Assembly: GCA_009801085.1 (NCBI GenBank)
Contig: VNWV01000056.1
Span: 1 to 56,539, forward strand
Length of the DNA: 56,539 nt
Source of the DNA: Lasiodiplodia sp. COLG20
Lineage: Eukaryota; Ascomycota; Dothideomycetes; Botryosphaeriales; Botryosphaeriaceae
Reading direction: 5' to 3'
The notes under the pieces were generated by a model. It was not told the DNA's origin, did not search any database, and saw only the letters and a list, made by a program, of their open reading frames with translations. Positions 23,650-35,301 of this stretch are shown here, piece by piece (position 1 is the first letter of the stretch; each line of letters starts with the position of its first letter). A program made the position numbers and the translations under genes.

Positions 23650-24583
23650 TTACAACGACTTGTTCATGAACTTCCTCTTGATGAAGCTGAGCCAGTACTT
23701 GCTCGGCGCCGCCTGGTCCTCGGCATACACACGGTTCAGCAACCTCACGGCAATCTCCTGACGCATCTGTGCGAGGTACTGGCGAAGGGTCTCGGCGTCA
23801 TTGCGGTTGGCCGGGGCCTCGAAGGCCTGGTTGAGCGGGAAGCTGGCATCGCCGGGGACGGCGAAGTTGGAGTCAAGGGCGAGGTTCATCAGGGCCTGCA
23901 CGTATCACGCCGAAGCAGCGTCAGCATCCGTCCCATCACGGCCAAGCTCCACACCGCAATCATTGTCCCACCCACTCCACCCACGATATTTCTTGCTTCA
24001 TCCCTCCGGGGTTGTGTAGGTGTGTGTATATTGGGTCAACGCACCTTCTCGGCGTCCCTTTTGCTCATGCTCGGCTTGATGACGCTCAGGGCCTGGCTGA
24101 CGAAGAGGATGCCATAGATGAGGACGCGGTCGGCGGGGCCCTTGATCTCGAAGTTGCGGAAGAAGGTGTTGGCGCGGAAGAGGGCGAGGATCTCGTCGAC
24201 GGGGTCGTACGACTCGTGCGACGCCTCGACCGTCAGCTCCGTCACGTCGGCGGGCAGAGGGGGCAGCTGCTGCGCCGGGCCGCGTGTGCGGGTGCGCAGC
24301 GGCAGCAGCGCGATGTTGCCTGCAGCGAGAAAGGAAACATTTGTGTAAGCGGACGGTTGGTTCCGGACATGTGTCATGGTGGCGTCGGGAGCGGCATTGG
24401 TGGTGTTGGAGGTTGTGCGAGTTGCGGCTCCGTGGTGGTGCCTGCGGGGAGCTGGCGGGGGCTGCGGCGGGAGCGGGTACCTATTATGTGCTGGTTGGGC
24501 TCATCGAGGAAGACGGAGTGGTAGGCCTGTCAGGGACATTAGCACAGCGTTTAAACAGGAGGATTGCGTCGACGTACGGGCAT
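23650..24583 (-). CDS. ARC18: Arp2/3 complex subunit 3 (ARPC3)
   Basis: Model: exons 24583-24578 (ATGCCC only), 24526-24481, 24319-24045 and 23895-23650, giving 190 aa. Introns are 51, 161 and 149 nt. ARPC3 is a core subunit of the seven-protein complex that nucleates branched actin, used in endocytic patches. The spliced N-terminus reads MPAYHSVFLDEPNQHIIGNI, characteristic of the family. Later blocks are ALLPLRTRTRGPA, YDPVDEILALFRANTFFRNF, PLNQAFEAPANRNDAETLRQ and the C-terminal SKYWLSFIKRKFMNKSL. Length fits (about 175-190). The 6-nt first coding exon makes the true start easy to miss. It is divergent from RFC3 with a 257-bp shared promoter. Confidence 0.95.
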
Positions 24584-24840
24584 TTTGGCGGTGGTGGGAT
24601 GTTTGGAGCTTGGGTTACGGGGGAATCTCTGGGGGGGCGGGCGCTGTCCTATGATGATGCGGGTCTGCCCTGCTCTGTGCCCGACCGGCCGCAAGGCTGA
24701 ACGTTTGCCGTGTTTGCATCACTTTACGCGCTCCGCAGGCGCGTCTTCCGCTCCTCACGCGTCTCGTTCTCTCCGCCACATTCTCACGTCGACTCCAAGC
24801 TTCGCGGTCCTCTTCCTCGCACTCAACACTGTCGCCCACC
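24584..24840. promoter_or_regulatory. Bidirectional promoter ARPC3/RFC3
   Basis: 257 bp between two divergent start codons, both housekeeping genes. No TATA-like box is obvious. Confidence 0.55.
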
Positions 24841-26185
24841 ATGTCGGACTTTGAAGGCGACGAGATGGACGTCGATGCGCCCGCCATCGAGTTCAGCGCA
24901 TCCAACATGGCCGCGAAAGGCAAGCGCAGTGCCGCGAATCTGCCTGTTGAGGCCGAGGACACCCTTCCCTGGTGCGTAGAAGCTCACTCAGGCTTAATGC
25001 ATATCATGTAGCTAACAGAGCATGCAGGGTCGAGAAATACCGTCCCGATACCCTTGACGATGTGTCCGGCCACCAGGACATTCTTGCGACCATTAACAAA
25101 TTCGTTGACTCCAACGTACGTGCCTACGACACAACATTGAAAGCTCTCTAATAACGAATGTTTAGAGGCTACCACACCTGCTTCTCTACGGACCTCCTGG
25201 CACGGGTAAAACGTCTACAGTTCTCGCCCTAGCAAGGCGAATCTATGGCAAAAAGAACATGCGGCAGATGGTCCTGGAGCTCAACGCCAGTGACGACAGA
25301 GGCATTGACGTTGTGCGGTAAGCCTTGCACCTCCTCACAGCTCCAGCAGCCCTACTCACGCTCAATTTTTCCCACAGCGAACAAATCAAGACCTTCAGCA
25401 GCACGAAGCAAATCTTCTCGTCAGCGCCCGCAGCCACGTCGGGCTCGCCGTCCCTGGCGAGCTTCAAGCTGATCATCCTGGACGAGGCGGACGCGATGAC
25501 GGCGACGGCGCAGATGGCGCTGCGGCGGATCATGGAAAAGTACACGGCCAACACGCGCTTCTGCATCATCGCCAACTACACGCACAAGCTGTCGCCGGCG
25601 CTGCTGTCGCGCTGCACGCGCTTCCGCTTCAGCCCGCTGCGCGAGGCCGACATCCGGCGGCTAGTCGACGAGGTCATCGACAAGGAAGACGTGCGCATCA
25701 CGCCCGACGCGACCGACAGCCTCGTACGCCTCAGCAAGGGCGACATGCGCCGCGCGCTCAACGTCCTGCAGGCCTGCCACGCGAGCAGCACCCCGCTCAA
25801 GGAACCCGGAAAGAAGGAGCCGAAGGACGTCGAGCGCGAGACCATCACCGAGACGACCATCTACGATTGCATCGCCGCGCCCCACCCCGAGGACGTCAGG
25901 TTCGTCCTGCGTACCCTGCTCGAGACTAGCAATGTCCGCTCCTGCCTGCAGGATATCCAGCGCCTCAAGGCTGCTAAGGGTCTAGCGCTCGCGGATATAC
26001 TTTCCGCGTTGTCCGAGGAGTTGATCAAGCTCGACGTCCCGCCGCAGACGCGCGTGACCTGGATGGAGGGCTTGAGCGAGGTGGAGTATAGGCTGAGCGG
26101 TGGTGGAAGTGAGGTGGTGCAGACAGGTGGGATGGTTGGTGTTGTGAGGAATGGGGCGGAGTTGGCTGGTGTGAAGGCGAAATAA
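24841..26185 (+). CDS. RFC3: Replication factor C subunit 3 (clamp loader)
   Basis: Model: exons 24841-24971, 25028-25115, 25166-25317 and 25378-26185, giving 392 aa. It is an AAA+ subunit of the RFC clamp loader (yeast Rfc3, animal RFC5) that loads PCNA at primer-template junctions. It has [20 protein letters not shown], Walker [11 protein letters not shown] (82-89), [18 protein letters not shown] (formed by splicing), Walker [11 protein letters not shown], the sensor region [19 protein letters not shown] with the SRC box, and [12 protein letters not shown]. All catalytic residues appear intact. Introns are 56, 50 and 60 nt. The acidic leader [12 protein letters not shown] is common in fungal orthologues. 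Confidence 0.96.
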
Positions 26186-29100
26186 AGGAATGTCAGTTTA
26201 CTGGCCTGGGTTGGCGGGAGGAAGAAAAAAAATCATTTGCATGATGGGTGTTATCGGCGTTGGAGGGAACGAAACAACGGCTGTTGATGGCGGAAACGAA
26301 CTTTTTTCTTTTACTGAGAAGAGTAGGGATAGAGCGATGGCGGATGCAGCCAGGTCAAAGGCTGAGAGTTGAGATGCAGAAAGATATTTAATGCCGATAA
26401 CAGATTAATCGGGTGCTTTACACACGTCTTTGACGCAAAGTCTGGTCGCTCTCCGTTGGTATGGAAAGGTGGACGTGGTTCGTCCTACAAAAGCAGGGCA
26501 TAAGACAATCATCTAAACGACATTTCAGCAAAACGCTACACCGAAAACACCTTTTCATCTTCTTCATTCGTTAGACATTGCTTTTCAATACGATAGAGCG
26601 CGTGAATGACAACGCCAATGCCTTTTGGCTAAGCTGGGACGGCGGGTGAACATGGGCGCGACGCCGCAGAGTGATGTCAAGAATACAGTCATCGGGATAC
26701 GGAGATAGCATGGGGAGCCCGTAGGATACATTAGATTACGGAGACGAAAATATTATCATACTTGAACGACGCGTCATTGTTGTGTAAAAGCTCGTAATTT
26801 TTTTTTTTTTCTGATAAAAAGCATTTCTGCTTGTGACACATTTGCTCAGGACTTTATTTAGTCTTCGAGGCGACAACGCCTCTTTCTCAGAGAAGGCATA
26901 TCAATTTTATTTTAGATGTCACTGCTTTTTTTCATCATTCAAAGGTGTGGGAATCTCCTATTAGTCAATTGATTTGGTGTTCTCTCGCATCCACAGCCCG
27001 TCTTCACTATGTCTACAGAAGCTATGACCCACATTCTTTTCTTTTTTTCTTCGTTTATCTCAAAGTCGTCGAGGAGGCGCATCGGTAATCTTAATTCGAT
27101 AATGAGAAAGCATGTGCAGAATTGGCGCTTGTTGCTTGACGGATTAATTTTTTCCAGTGGAATGTTTCATTGGATCAAAGTTTCACCACCCCTCCCCACT
27201 CAGGCGCGAACATTCAGACTTAAGGTGTTGGTTCTCTGGTGATCTTGTAGCATAAACGCCGTCGGACAATTTGAATTCGCCGCGGAATAACGCCACGGAG
27301 TTTGCTTAGCAGCTCATCAAAACGCAAATCCAAGCTTTTCGGCGAGCTGAAAAGTCTAATTAATCTCTGCAAGCCTGCCCAAGCGACGACAACGCGTGCG
27401 TATCGTATTCTGAGGGTCCTTCTCTCTCTACAAAATGAGTGGCTTGTCAATGAATTTTGGCGAGCTAGGCACTAAAGGCAGTAGTGAGTGTGATAGTGGA
27501 GTTCTTTTGTATCTAGATAGGTTTAACGAGATACGTAGGTGCATTTGCGTGCGTATGCATGCGGATGAGGATGATCAGTGCGTTACGGTAGATGGTCGGA
27601 ATACAAAAAAAGGGAGCTGCAAGGTAAGGCTGCATATTGATTGAGCGTTGGGAGGTGAATTACGAGTCTGCTAGCTGGCAATTTTGAGGATAGGCGCTTG
27701 GCTGGCGGGAAGCAAGAGAGTCATAGTGTGGCGGTGCCAGCAACGGACAGGTCGAGCAGTTTCAAGAGGTGTACTGAATCAATAGGTGTAAGCACTGAGC
27801 TACATGAGGAATTGCAACCGGGAGATGGACAGGAGAAGGGATGCGGAAAAACCGCGGTGTCAGGGTCCTTAAGATTTGTTGACAGGTTTGCTCAGATAAG
27901 GCGAGAGGCAGGCAGATCCGGGGCTTTTGTTAGGTAGGCTCACATCAATACCTGAGGCGGACATAGGTCCGGAGAAAGTGTGAGCGCAAAGGGCAGAGCT
28001 AGTCACGGAGAGTTAATATTCCCCTAGAGATCGGCCGGCATCAACCGAAAAAGAGAGCAAAGGCGACATTCTGCAGCTGGGGGCCTATTATTGCATGCGC
28101 GGCTCCTGACACTCGACGTCTGGGAAATGTGACTCGTGGTTCGACTGCAGAGCACGCGTCAACGGCAACGGCCGGTTTCTCGCTGTTGCATCGATGACGC
28201 TGGAAAGATGGCGGGTTAGATGATAAGGGAGAGAGAGGCGGCGGCCAGGCTGGGCTGGACTGGGCTTTGATCGGCGGTCGTTCTGCGAGGCTGCGTGGTT
28301 CATCTTCCATGGGCGCGGGAGATCAGCTTTCAGACGGCCATGTGTACCTTTGGTCCATGCAGGAACCACGCGCTGAAGAATACTTAGAAACAGGTTCGAT
28401 GGCTGGAGCGGTGGACGGGGCGCTACTGGGTGGCCCGGCAAGGAGATCCACACTTTATTTCATCATAAGGAAGCCGGGAAATTCGCAGCGGGCCCTCCGC
28501 GAGTCGGAGGCTGATGCACGGCGTCGTCACGGCGTGTAGGAGAGGTTCCGGGTGGTGCGGGTCTTGGGCATGCAGCTAAGCAGCGCGTCTCCGCACTGAG
28601 TGCGTGCGGGCAACTGCACCAAAGCCTATCCAACCCTCTTTCCCCAGATTAAGCAAGTGGAGACTCTGGCAAGACGTTCGAAGTTGCTGGGCGGGTGGTA
28701 CGCTAGAGTCCAGGGGGCCCGCTCAGGTCGAGTCGATTGGTGGTGACCGTGGTGCGCGGCTGACTGCTGGCGCTGCCCGCGGCGTCGGCCTGCTGCCCGC
28801 CACCTGGAAGTCTGGGGTAGCAGTGCAGACATGTGAGCTGGATACCAACACGCGCCGTGTCATTGGCCCGTCGCGCAACGGGTAGATCGCAGCGCTGCAG
28901 GTTGAGATCACCGAACCAAGCTGTCGTATATACCGGCAACCGCTGCCGGCCTTCGCGGTTCCTGCATCACGGCCTCCCATGGTCGCGAGGGCCCACCGTC
29001 CAGGAGGCACCTCCGGCACTCGCCTGCAGCCCGGCGGGTCGCGCTCTGCGCTCGAACCTGCACCCGCCGACGTGACGCGGCGGCCGGAGGAGAGGAAATG

Positions 29101-29728
29101 CGCGGATGCGCTGGATCGTCGCGGCGTCGAGAGGCGCAAACGTTGTTGTCGCCACGGCTGTGTGAGGATGGCAGGCGCGGCCGCCTGTAACTTTGCGGCC
29201 CCAGGCAGCATTCCGCCGAATTCTTGCCGATCGTCGAACCATGTGCATGACTCTCCTCCATACCTGCTCGCGATAACGCGCCCGAGTCGGCAGTGCTGCG
29301 CGAGACCCGCTTGACGCGGCTCGGCCACATGGGCGCCGCCGGGAACACCCAGACTATGGCCCCCGTCCGGCCTCTCAGCCGTGCGTGCTACCTTCGTTGT
29401 GGCAGCCCGCGGCGACGGCGCCACTCCTGAATCTTCCTCCCCGGCGAGCTAGCGGACGGATCAGCCGCTAGTCATGACCCGGCCCGCCTGAGCGTTACCT
29501 GCCTTCGGCAAGAACACCATCTTCGTTCCTCATAAGCATGACCGGGCCCCCAAACCTGGAAGTGTGGAGCCCGGGCCGCTCACTTCTTGAAACCTCCCCC
29601 ACACAGAGCCCCGATGCCGTCGGATTTATCCATTCATTCCAGCCCACTTCCCTTTTACGAGTACACCTTCGCTGCACCCTCGCATGTCATAGCATGCGAC
29701 TAAAGTCCCTCCACACCCGCGGGAAGCC
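26186..29728. other. 3.5-kb intergenic stretch, no supported gene
   Basis: The first part (about 26.2-27.5 kb) is AT-rich, with poly-T/poly-A runs near 26800. The second (about 28.3-29.5 kb) is GC-rich and open in several frames on both strands at once, a composition effect rather than coding evidence. Two short open frames at 27435-27644 and 27698-27937 have no recognisable product. The 3' end must hold the promoter of the rhodopsin-family gene. A long non-coding transcript cannot be excluded. Confidence 0.5.
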
Positions 29729-31626
29729 ATGGCGCCCGCTCTGAATCCGATTGACTACTATGTTCCCGTCGTGAACCGCGGAATAACAATCCGCGCCTCG
29801 TCTCTCACCTGCATGGTACCGCGCCCTGCCTCCCTGACCCATCACACCAACTGACCTCCCCAGCTTGTATCATGGGTAGCCGTGAGTTTAAGATTGTGGA
29901 CGCGCTGGAAGCTAGTACACGCTCTCGGTTGGGATGATTTTTTCGTCAGTCTAGCGGCAGTATGTCCCCTGGATTCTGTAATACTAGCCGCGAACTAACA
30001 CACGTAGTGCTGGGCCCTTTTTGGAGCTATAACATTAAATAATGGTAAGTAACCATCTCCTTTCCATGTCTTCGCATCAATGCTTGACTAGACCCTCTGG
30101 TGTGCTATTGCGCCCAAGGTTCTTGTCACCACAAACCATAACTGGCCCCTAACATTCTGCAGAGATTCCCAACGGGTTGGGTCTCCATGAATGGACTATA
30201 ATCACCGACAATCCGGATGGTACTTCGAATTACGAAACCTACTCACGTTATCTTATGGTATGTACAAAACAATGACCGCCACCTCGGCCTAATATCTCAC
30301 ATCAAATAGTGGTTTTACCTTACCAACGTTTCCTACGCTGGCGCAACAAGTTGCATCAAACTGTCCCTACTGTTACAGTACCTCCGCATATTCCCGAGAA
30401 ACACTCACCCGACCATGTTTCGCATCCTCCTTGGTCTTATCGCCATAGTCACAACTTGGGGGGTTACCTACCTCTTTCTCATCATTTTCGCATGCAATCC
30501 AGTGGATAAGTCTTGGAATTTGATGAAGGAGGGTAAATGTATCATGTTTGGCGACTTTCATCCCAGGAACGCATATACGGCCTACGCCAGCCAAACTGCT
30601 TCCAACATGTTCCTGGACAGCATCATCCTGATCACTCCTATACCGCTCTTGTACAAGACGAGAGTTGGAAAGAGGGCGAAGTTCGGTTTGATCGGGCTCT
30701 TCACTGCCGGATCACTGTAAGTTTTCTACTAGATGCGTCCCCGGAACATAAGAAGAACGATACTAACCGATACCAAAAAGCGTCGTCACCACAGCCTCCC
30801 TCCGCCTCTGGTTCGTCATTAAGAACCGTGCCGGAACCTATCCCACCATCGACCCGCCGTGGTACGCACCGTATGTTCCCGTCGTCCGCACCCTCATACC
30901 CCCCCTTTCCCCCAACTAACCGCGCCACACCTCAGACCCATCATCCTCATGTCCGTCCTCGAAGTCAACCTGGCCATCCTCACCGCCTCGATGCCCATCT
31001 TCTGGCCCTACCTCGCGCACATCGGCGGTTCCGGCATCAAAGTCATGCAGGAAGTCATCGTGCGCTCCGAGCCGCGCAAAGCGCCGTACCAGTTCTCCAA
31101 CGCCTCCCTAACAGGCCCGTCGCCGTCGCCCTACCCGCAACGCCGCAACACGAGCGAGACCGACGACGACGACGCCGCCAGCATCGCCAAGAACGGCTCC
31201 GCCATCGTCGCCACGCGCCAGCGCAGCAACTCGGACGCCAGCAACCGGCGCCTGACGATTGGGTTCTGGGACGAGGTCTTCACGGCGGGGGGCATGGATC
31301 GCGACTCGAAGGGTTCCAAGAAGAGGAAGGATAGTAGCGCCAGCCAGTACCGCCGCGAAAACCACTACACGGAATCGCTGCCGTACGATGGCGAGAGGCA
31401 CAGGCTGTACTACGGCGATCCGACGGTCGCGGAGCTCGTGGTCGGCGATTTGTTTTCCGGTGAGCAGGGTGGGGAGTCGTCGCGTGGCGGCGCAAACAGC
31501 AGTTTGGAGCGAGAGGTGTATATGGGGACTTGGGACGAGAGGGTTACCGGCAATCAGGCCACTGCGTGGTTTGAGCCAGAGCCGGTGGCGTTGGAAGATT
31601 TGAGAGGGAGAGGAAAGGGGAAATAG
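29729..31626 (+). CDS. Seven-helix rhodopsin-domain membrane protein (Pth11-like class)
   Basis: Model: seven exons 29729-29815, 29864-29959, 30008-30044 (37 nt), 30163-30257, 30310-30716, 30781-30870 and 30936-31626, giving 500 aa. The protein has about seven hydrophobic helices, e.g. LVSWVAVSLRLW, ILLGLIAIVTTWGVTYLFLI, FLDSIILITPIPLL, LIGLFTAGSLVVTTASLRLW and ILMSVLEVNLAILTASMPIF. It also has family signatures LGWDDFFVSLAA, a conserved FACNPVDKSW after helix 4-5, and RAGTYPTIDPPWYAP before helix 7. This is the large fungal integral membrane 'rhodopsin' family that includes Pth11-type receptor candidates; there is no CFEM domain at the N-terminus. The cytosolic tail (about 170 aa) is polar with NSDASNRR and many Ser. 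Ligand and function are unknown. Confidence 0.87.
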
Positions 31627-32690
31627 AAAGACGGGAGGTGGTTCATTAATGTTTTGGAGTGATGGTGTTTTTAAAAAAGGAGGAGGAGGCCAACTTTCCT
31701 TTTTCTTGGGGTTTTGCTGATACGTTCTTTTGATACCACTCAGTTATTTTCTTTTTTTTAAGAGGAAGGAAGACAGGCCGGCTGCGCGGAAAGGAGAATT
31801 CCGCACGCAGCTTCTGGATGGGAAAAAACGGCAACGGCGGTAATACGGCGTTTAGACGTCATGAGTACGGTAATACATGAGACATGGCATGTGAGCTGAG
31901 ACTGGGTCTCGGCTTTCTGAAGGTGCCATTTTACCAGAGCTATTCGTCCGCGACGTATGAACATGGAAGTGATTGTGTCAGAATATAGAGGCTACCTTCA
32001 GCTGCAGTGGGATGCTGATGAATGCGGAGAATGATCCATAAGCCATCTGTGAGGCCGTAGAATATTGTTAGACTATATCAATGGCTATCAGCACGTACTA
32101 AAATCAGTACGGCCTCGTGCTTTTTTTCGTTCGATAAAGATATACGCGCCAGTAGCTAACAAACAGCAAATAAAAAACGAAGAGAGGCGAATTAGAATCT
32201 CCCTAATACCTCGTCAGATGCAAATTATAATTTGTCTTGCAGCAGATATCCTTAATTGTATTGCCGTGTGTAATTCTACAGACACGCTGGCTCAAGACAT
32301 TTCGGAGTATACCCAGACATTCTTATCTGATAGAATCGCATACATTGCAGAGAGGAACTTGCATTCTTGCAAGAAAGCCATTGCGTAAAGTACTCAAGCC
32401 ATAATTGCGGCCGAAAATTCGAAGTGGTGGTTCGAACTCAATCAATAAGGAAAAAATAAAAGAGGGACTATACAAGCCCCGAGAAGTATCCCAGCGTATT
32501 ATTTGAGTGTTAAACAACATACTTACTAAACAGAAAGGCTGAAAAGTACGTGGTTGAGTCGCAAGGGTCTCTCGTGTCCCTGTGGCCAACTTCATCTCCA
32601 GGGTTGTTTTTGAGCCCTGCGCTTGATGTTTATAATTGAAAATATCCTTTGTCCTTTCATCAAAGCAGCAACGAATCAGATGTTCGCATC
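31627..32690. other. Intergenic, no gene seen
   Basis: AT-rich 1.06 kb with poly-T/A tracts near 31665-31760. Short frames only. Confidence 0.5.
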
Positions 32691-32814
32691 GGGTCTGTGG
32701 TTTAGTGGTATAATACTCCCTTAGCATCGAAAAACCCTTGACACCTTCGAGGTTAATTAAGGGCCTTTGAGACCTAATTGGGAGTGGTCCCGGGTTCGAT
32801 TCCCGGCGGATCCA
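32691..32814 (+). tRNA. tRNA-Ala (AGC) with 52-nt intron
   Basis: The acceptor stem is GGGTCTG (32691-32697) with CGGATCC (32807-32813), including the G3:U70 wobble pair that identifies alanine tRNAs. Discriminator A is at 32814. The anticodon stem is CTCCC (32716-32720) with GGGAG (32780-32784), the anticodon AGC is at 32723-32725, and the T arm is CCGGG-TTCGATT-CCCGG. The intron is 32727-32778, one base after the anticodon, and its TAAGGG can pair with the 5' anticodon strand. A T6 terminator follows near 32850. Confidence 0.92.
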
Positions 32815-33488
32815 GTAGTCCTGGTTAAATTCCAGGGTTATACCTTCTTTTTTGCCCATAATTCTTTTCTGCCGGTCGTTTTGATTATCTGAAATAGAAT
32901 ACAATACGTGGAAAAGTGGAGGGCCGGGTGGCCTTGCAGAAGACGTTTTAGAAGGCGATTGCAGCGGGCAAGGGCCCCAGGCCCACGTATAATACACAAA
33001 AGCTCTCAATAATTGTGCTGCAGATCTCCTGAGCCGGGCTTCTAGACGGCGTCGGACTTGAGGAGCTGTGCCGTTTTGCCGGTTGAAACACACTAGAAGA
33101 AGCCGACTGCGTCCGAGTTTTTTTGCTCGCAGTCCCGGGGGATGTCACAGTCGATCAAACAGTAAGTGGTTTTCTAGACTAATGGTTGGTTTAACTAATG
33201 ACGTACACTGGGCTGATGAAAAAAGTGGAATCTTAGAAAAGGCAAAACGCTCATCCGTGGAAGCTTCACTCCATCGTCTACGGTGCACAGTAAGTTCATT
33301 CTGCTCTTGGGCAAAGTAATGAGAAGCGCCGAGCGGTCGGTGTGGCGAGGGTCGGAAGTGGTGCGGGATTGGAAGTATTGCCTAATCGGGAATTGTTCTC
33401 AATCGGGGAACCTAGCCGCCGCCGCCTTGGAGGGGCCCAAATAATTGCCCCGCCATGTCGAAAGCTCGCCGACACATCAACCACCAAG
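32815..33488. other. Intergenic, promoter of the DUF89 gene
   Basis: 674 bp. No domain-bearing frame is seen. It contains the tRNA terminator at its left end and the 5' UTR/promoter of the phosphatase gene. Confidence 0.5.
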
Positions 33489-35129
33489 ATGGAGTACGAC
33501 ACCAAGACGCGTAAGTAGCGTACCGGTATGTGCTGGTGGCCAATTCTGACGTAGCTACCCAGCGCCGTACGACACCAGCGACAAGACGTCGTTCGCCTAC
33601 ACGTCCGCAAAGGACCGGTGGCCCGTCATCATCGTTAGTCCTCGTCCGCTCACCTTAGCCTCGCACGACTGACCTGGCCAGACTGGAGGTATCGATGATG
33701 TGCACCGCGCCGCGCTCGCCGCCACCGACCCCGAAACGGCGAATGAGGGAAAGCAGATCGTCGAGACTCTCGCGAAGCTCAAGTACGAGCTGCAGCACAA
33801 CCGTCAAATGACTCCGCTCCCCGACGATGGTGAAGCCGATGTAGCCGGCTACAACAAGGAACTTGAGGCTCTGGGAAACCCGAACTGGTACAACGTGCCT
33901 TGGCTCTTCGCCGAGTGCTACCTCTACAGGTAATTCTGCTCGCCGCTCGATTTTGTCGCCAACAGTCTTGTTGACCTACACAGATAGGCGCATCAACACC
34001 GCCTTCACCCTCTCTCAAAAATGGAAGAGCTATGACATCTTCGCCCGTCAAAAGATGGATACTTTCCGCTCATCGCGCCCCGCCGTCCTCGAGCTCGCTG
34101 CCCGGTACAAGGACCTCATCACCCAGCTCGAGTCTGGCAAGGCGCAATCGCAGGAGGACAAGGAGGAGGCCGACAAGATCCTGTTCATGGAAATGTGCGA
34201 GATTTGCTTGTGGGGCAATGCCACGGACCTGTCGCTCCTGACTTCCCTGACGTACGAGGACATTCAGAAGCTGCAGGGCTCCGAGGCGCGCAAGGCGTCG
34301 GAGAAGAACATCGTAGTCAACGACCTCGAAGCCGCCTACAAGATTCTCCTCGACGCCAAGAAGGCCGGAAAGAAGGATCGCAGGGTGGACATCGTGTTAG
34401 ACAATGCCGGTTTCGAGCTCTTCGTCGACCTCATCCTGGCGGGCTACCTGCTCTCGGCGGGTCTCGCGACCAACATCGTCCTCCACCCCAAGTCGATGCC
34501 CTGGTTCGTGTCAGATGTCCTGCCCCATGACTTTGGCGCTCTCCTCAACGCACTGGCAAATCCACAGGCCTTTTACACAACTCAGACGGACGACGACAAG
34601 CACGCCGATCGTACGCCGCAGCCGCTGTCCCAGAAGGAGATTGAAGAGCTGGAATTCCTTTTCCAGAGGTGGGGCGGATTCCACGCCGAGGGCCAGCTCA
34701 CCATCCGCCCCAACCGCTTCTGGACCGAAGGTGGCAGCTACTGGCGTCTTCCCAAGACGGCGCCCAGCCTGTATGAGGATCTGAAGGAGAGCGAGCTCGT
34801 CCTCTTCAAGGGTGACCTCAACTATAGAAAGTTGACCGGTGATGTACGTACCCACCTCCCCTGTTTGATCGCCATGATATTGATTATAAACACAGGCTAA
34901 CTGGGACCCTACCACCCCTTTCGTCGAGGCGATCGGCCCTATGGGTCCCAAGTCTGGCGTCCGCGTTCTCGCGCTCAGGACGTGCAAGGCTGATGTTGTT
35001 GTCGGCCTGCCCCAGGGTAAGGACGAGGAGCTGAGACAGACGGAGAATGGGGGCGGAGATAGTGGATGCCGCAAGTGGGCATGGAGTGGCAAGTGGGCCG
35101 TGGTGCAGTTCTCTGACGGCAAGGCTTGA
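33489..35129 (+). CDS. DUF89 damage-control phosphatase (ARMT1-like)
   Basis: Model: exons 33489-33510 (22 nt), 33563-33633, 33682-33929, 33988-34843 and 34896-35129, giving 476 aa. Introns are 48-58 nt. The DUF89 family are metal-dependent phosphatases that remove harmful sugar phosphates such as fructose-1-phosphate; the yeast relative is YMR027W and the human one ARMT1. Recognised blocks are TSFAYTSAKDRWPVI, NWYNVPWLFAECYLYRRI (joined across intron 3), MCLWGNATDLSLL-like (CEICLWGNATDLSLL), VDIVLDNAGFELFVDLIL carrying the metal-binding DNAG, and ADVVVGLP near the end. Length matches. There is no targeting signal, so it is likely cytosolic. It is convergent with the GH27-like gene, 172 bp apart. 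Confidence 0.92.
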
Positions 35130-35301
35130 GCACGCGTTTGTGAGCGAGGCTGCTGATAGAATAGAGTAGAAAAATATACATTCGTCGACATCATTGCGTC
35201 ATGGTTACTTTTAAACTAATGCTACCAAAGAAGCTCTATTACATGTGTACGTCGTCAGTCATGCCAAATGATTCTGCCAGCAGAACCCCTTTGCGGCTGT
35301 T

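Noticed and set aside
23650..24962. RIP-type or CRISPR-like repeats in the housekeeping block
   Set aside because: No spaced direct repeats were found anywhere in the window, and CRISPR arrays are not expected in a eukaryotic chromosome.
27435..27937. Two small frames sharing a DRFxxIRR motif
   Set aside because: The shared motif is only eight residues long, there is no further similarity and no domain; probably chance.
28723..29424. Open frame of 233 codons on the minus strand
   Set aside because: It overlaps several other long frames on both strands in a GC-rich stretch, shows Arg/Ala/Pro-rich composition and no domain; the openness is explained by composition.
32323..33093. Open frame of 256 codons on the minus strand across the tRNA-Ala gene
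   Set aside because: It runs straight through the tRNA gene and its intron in antisense and has no domain.
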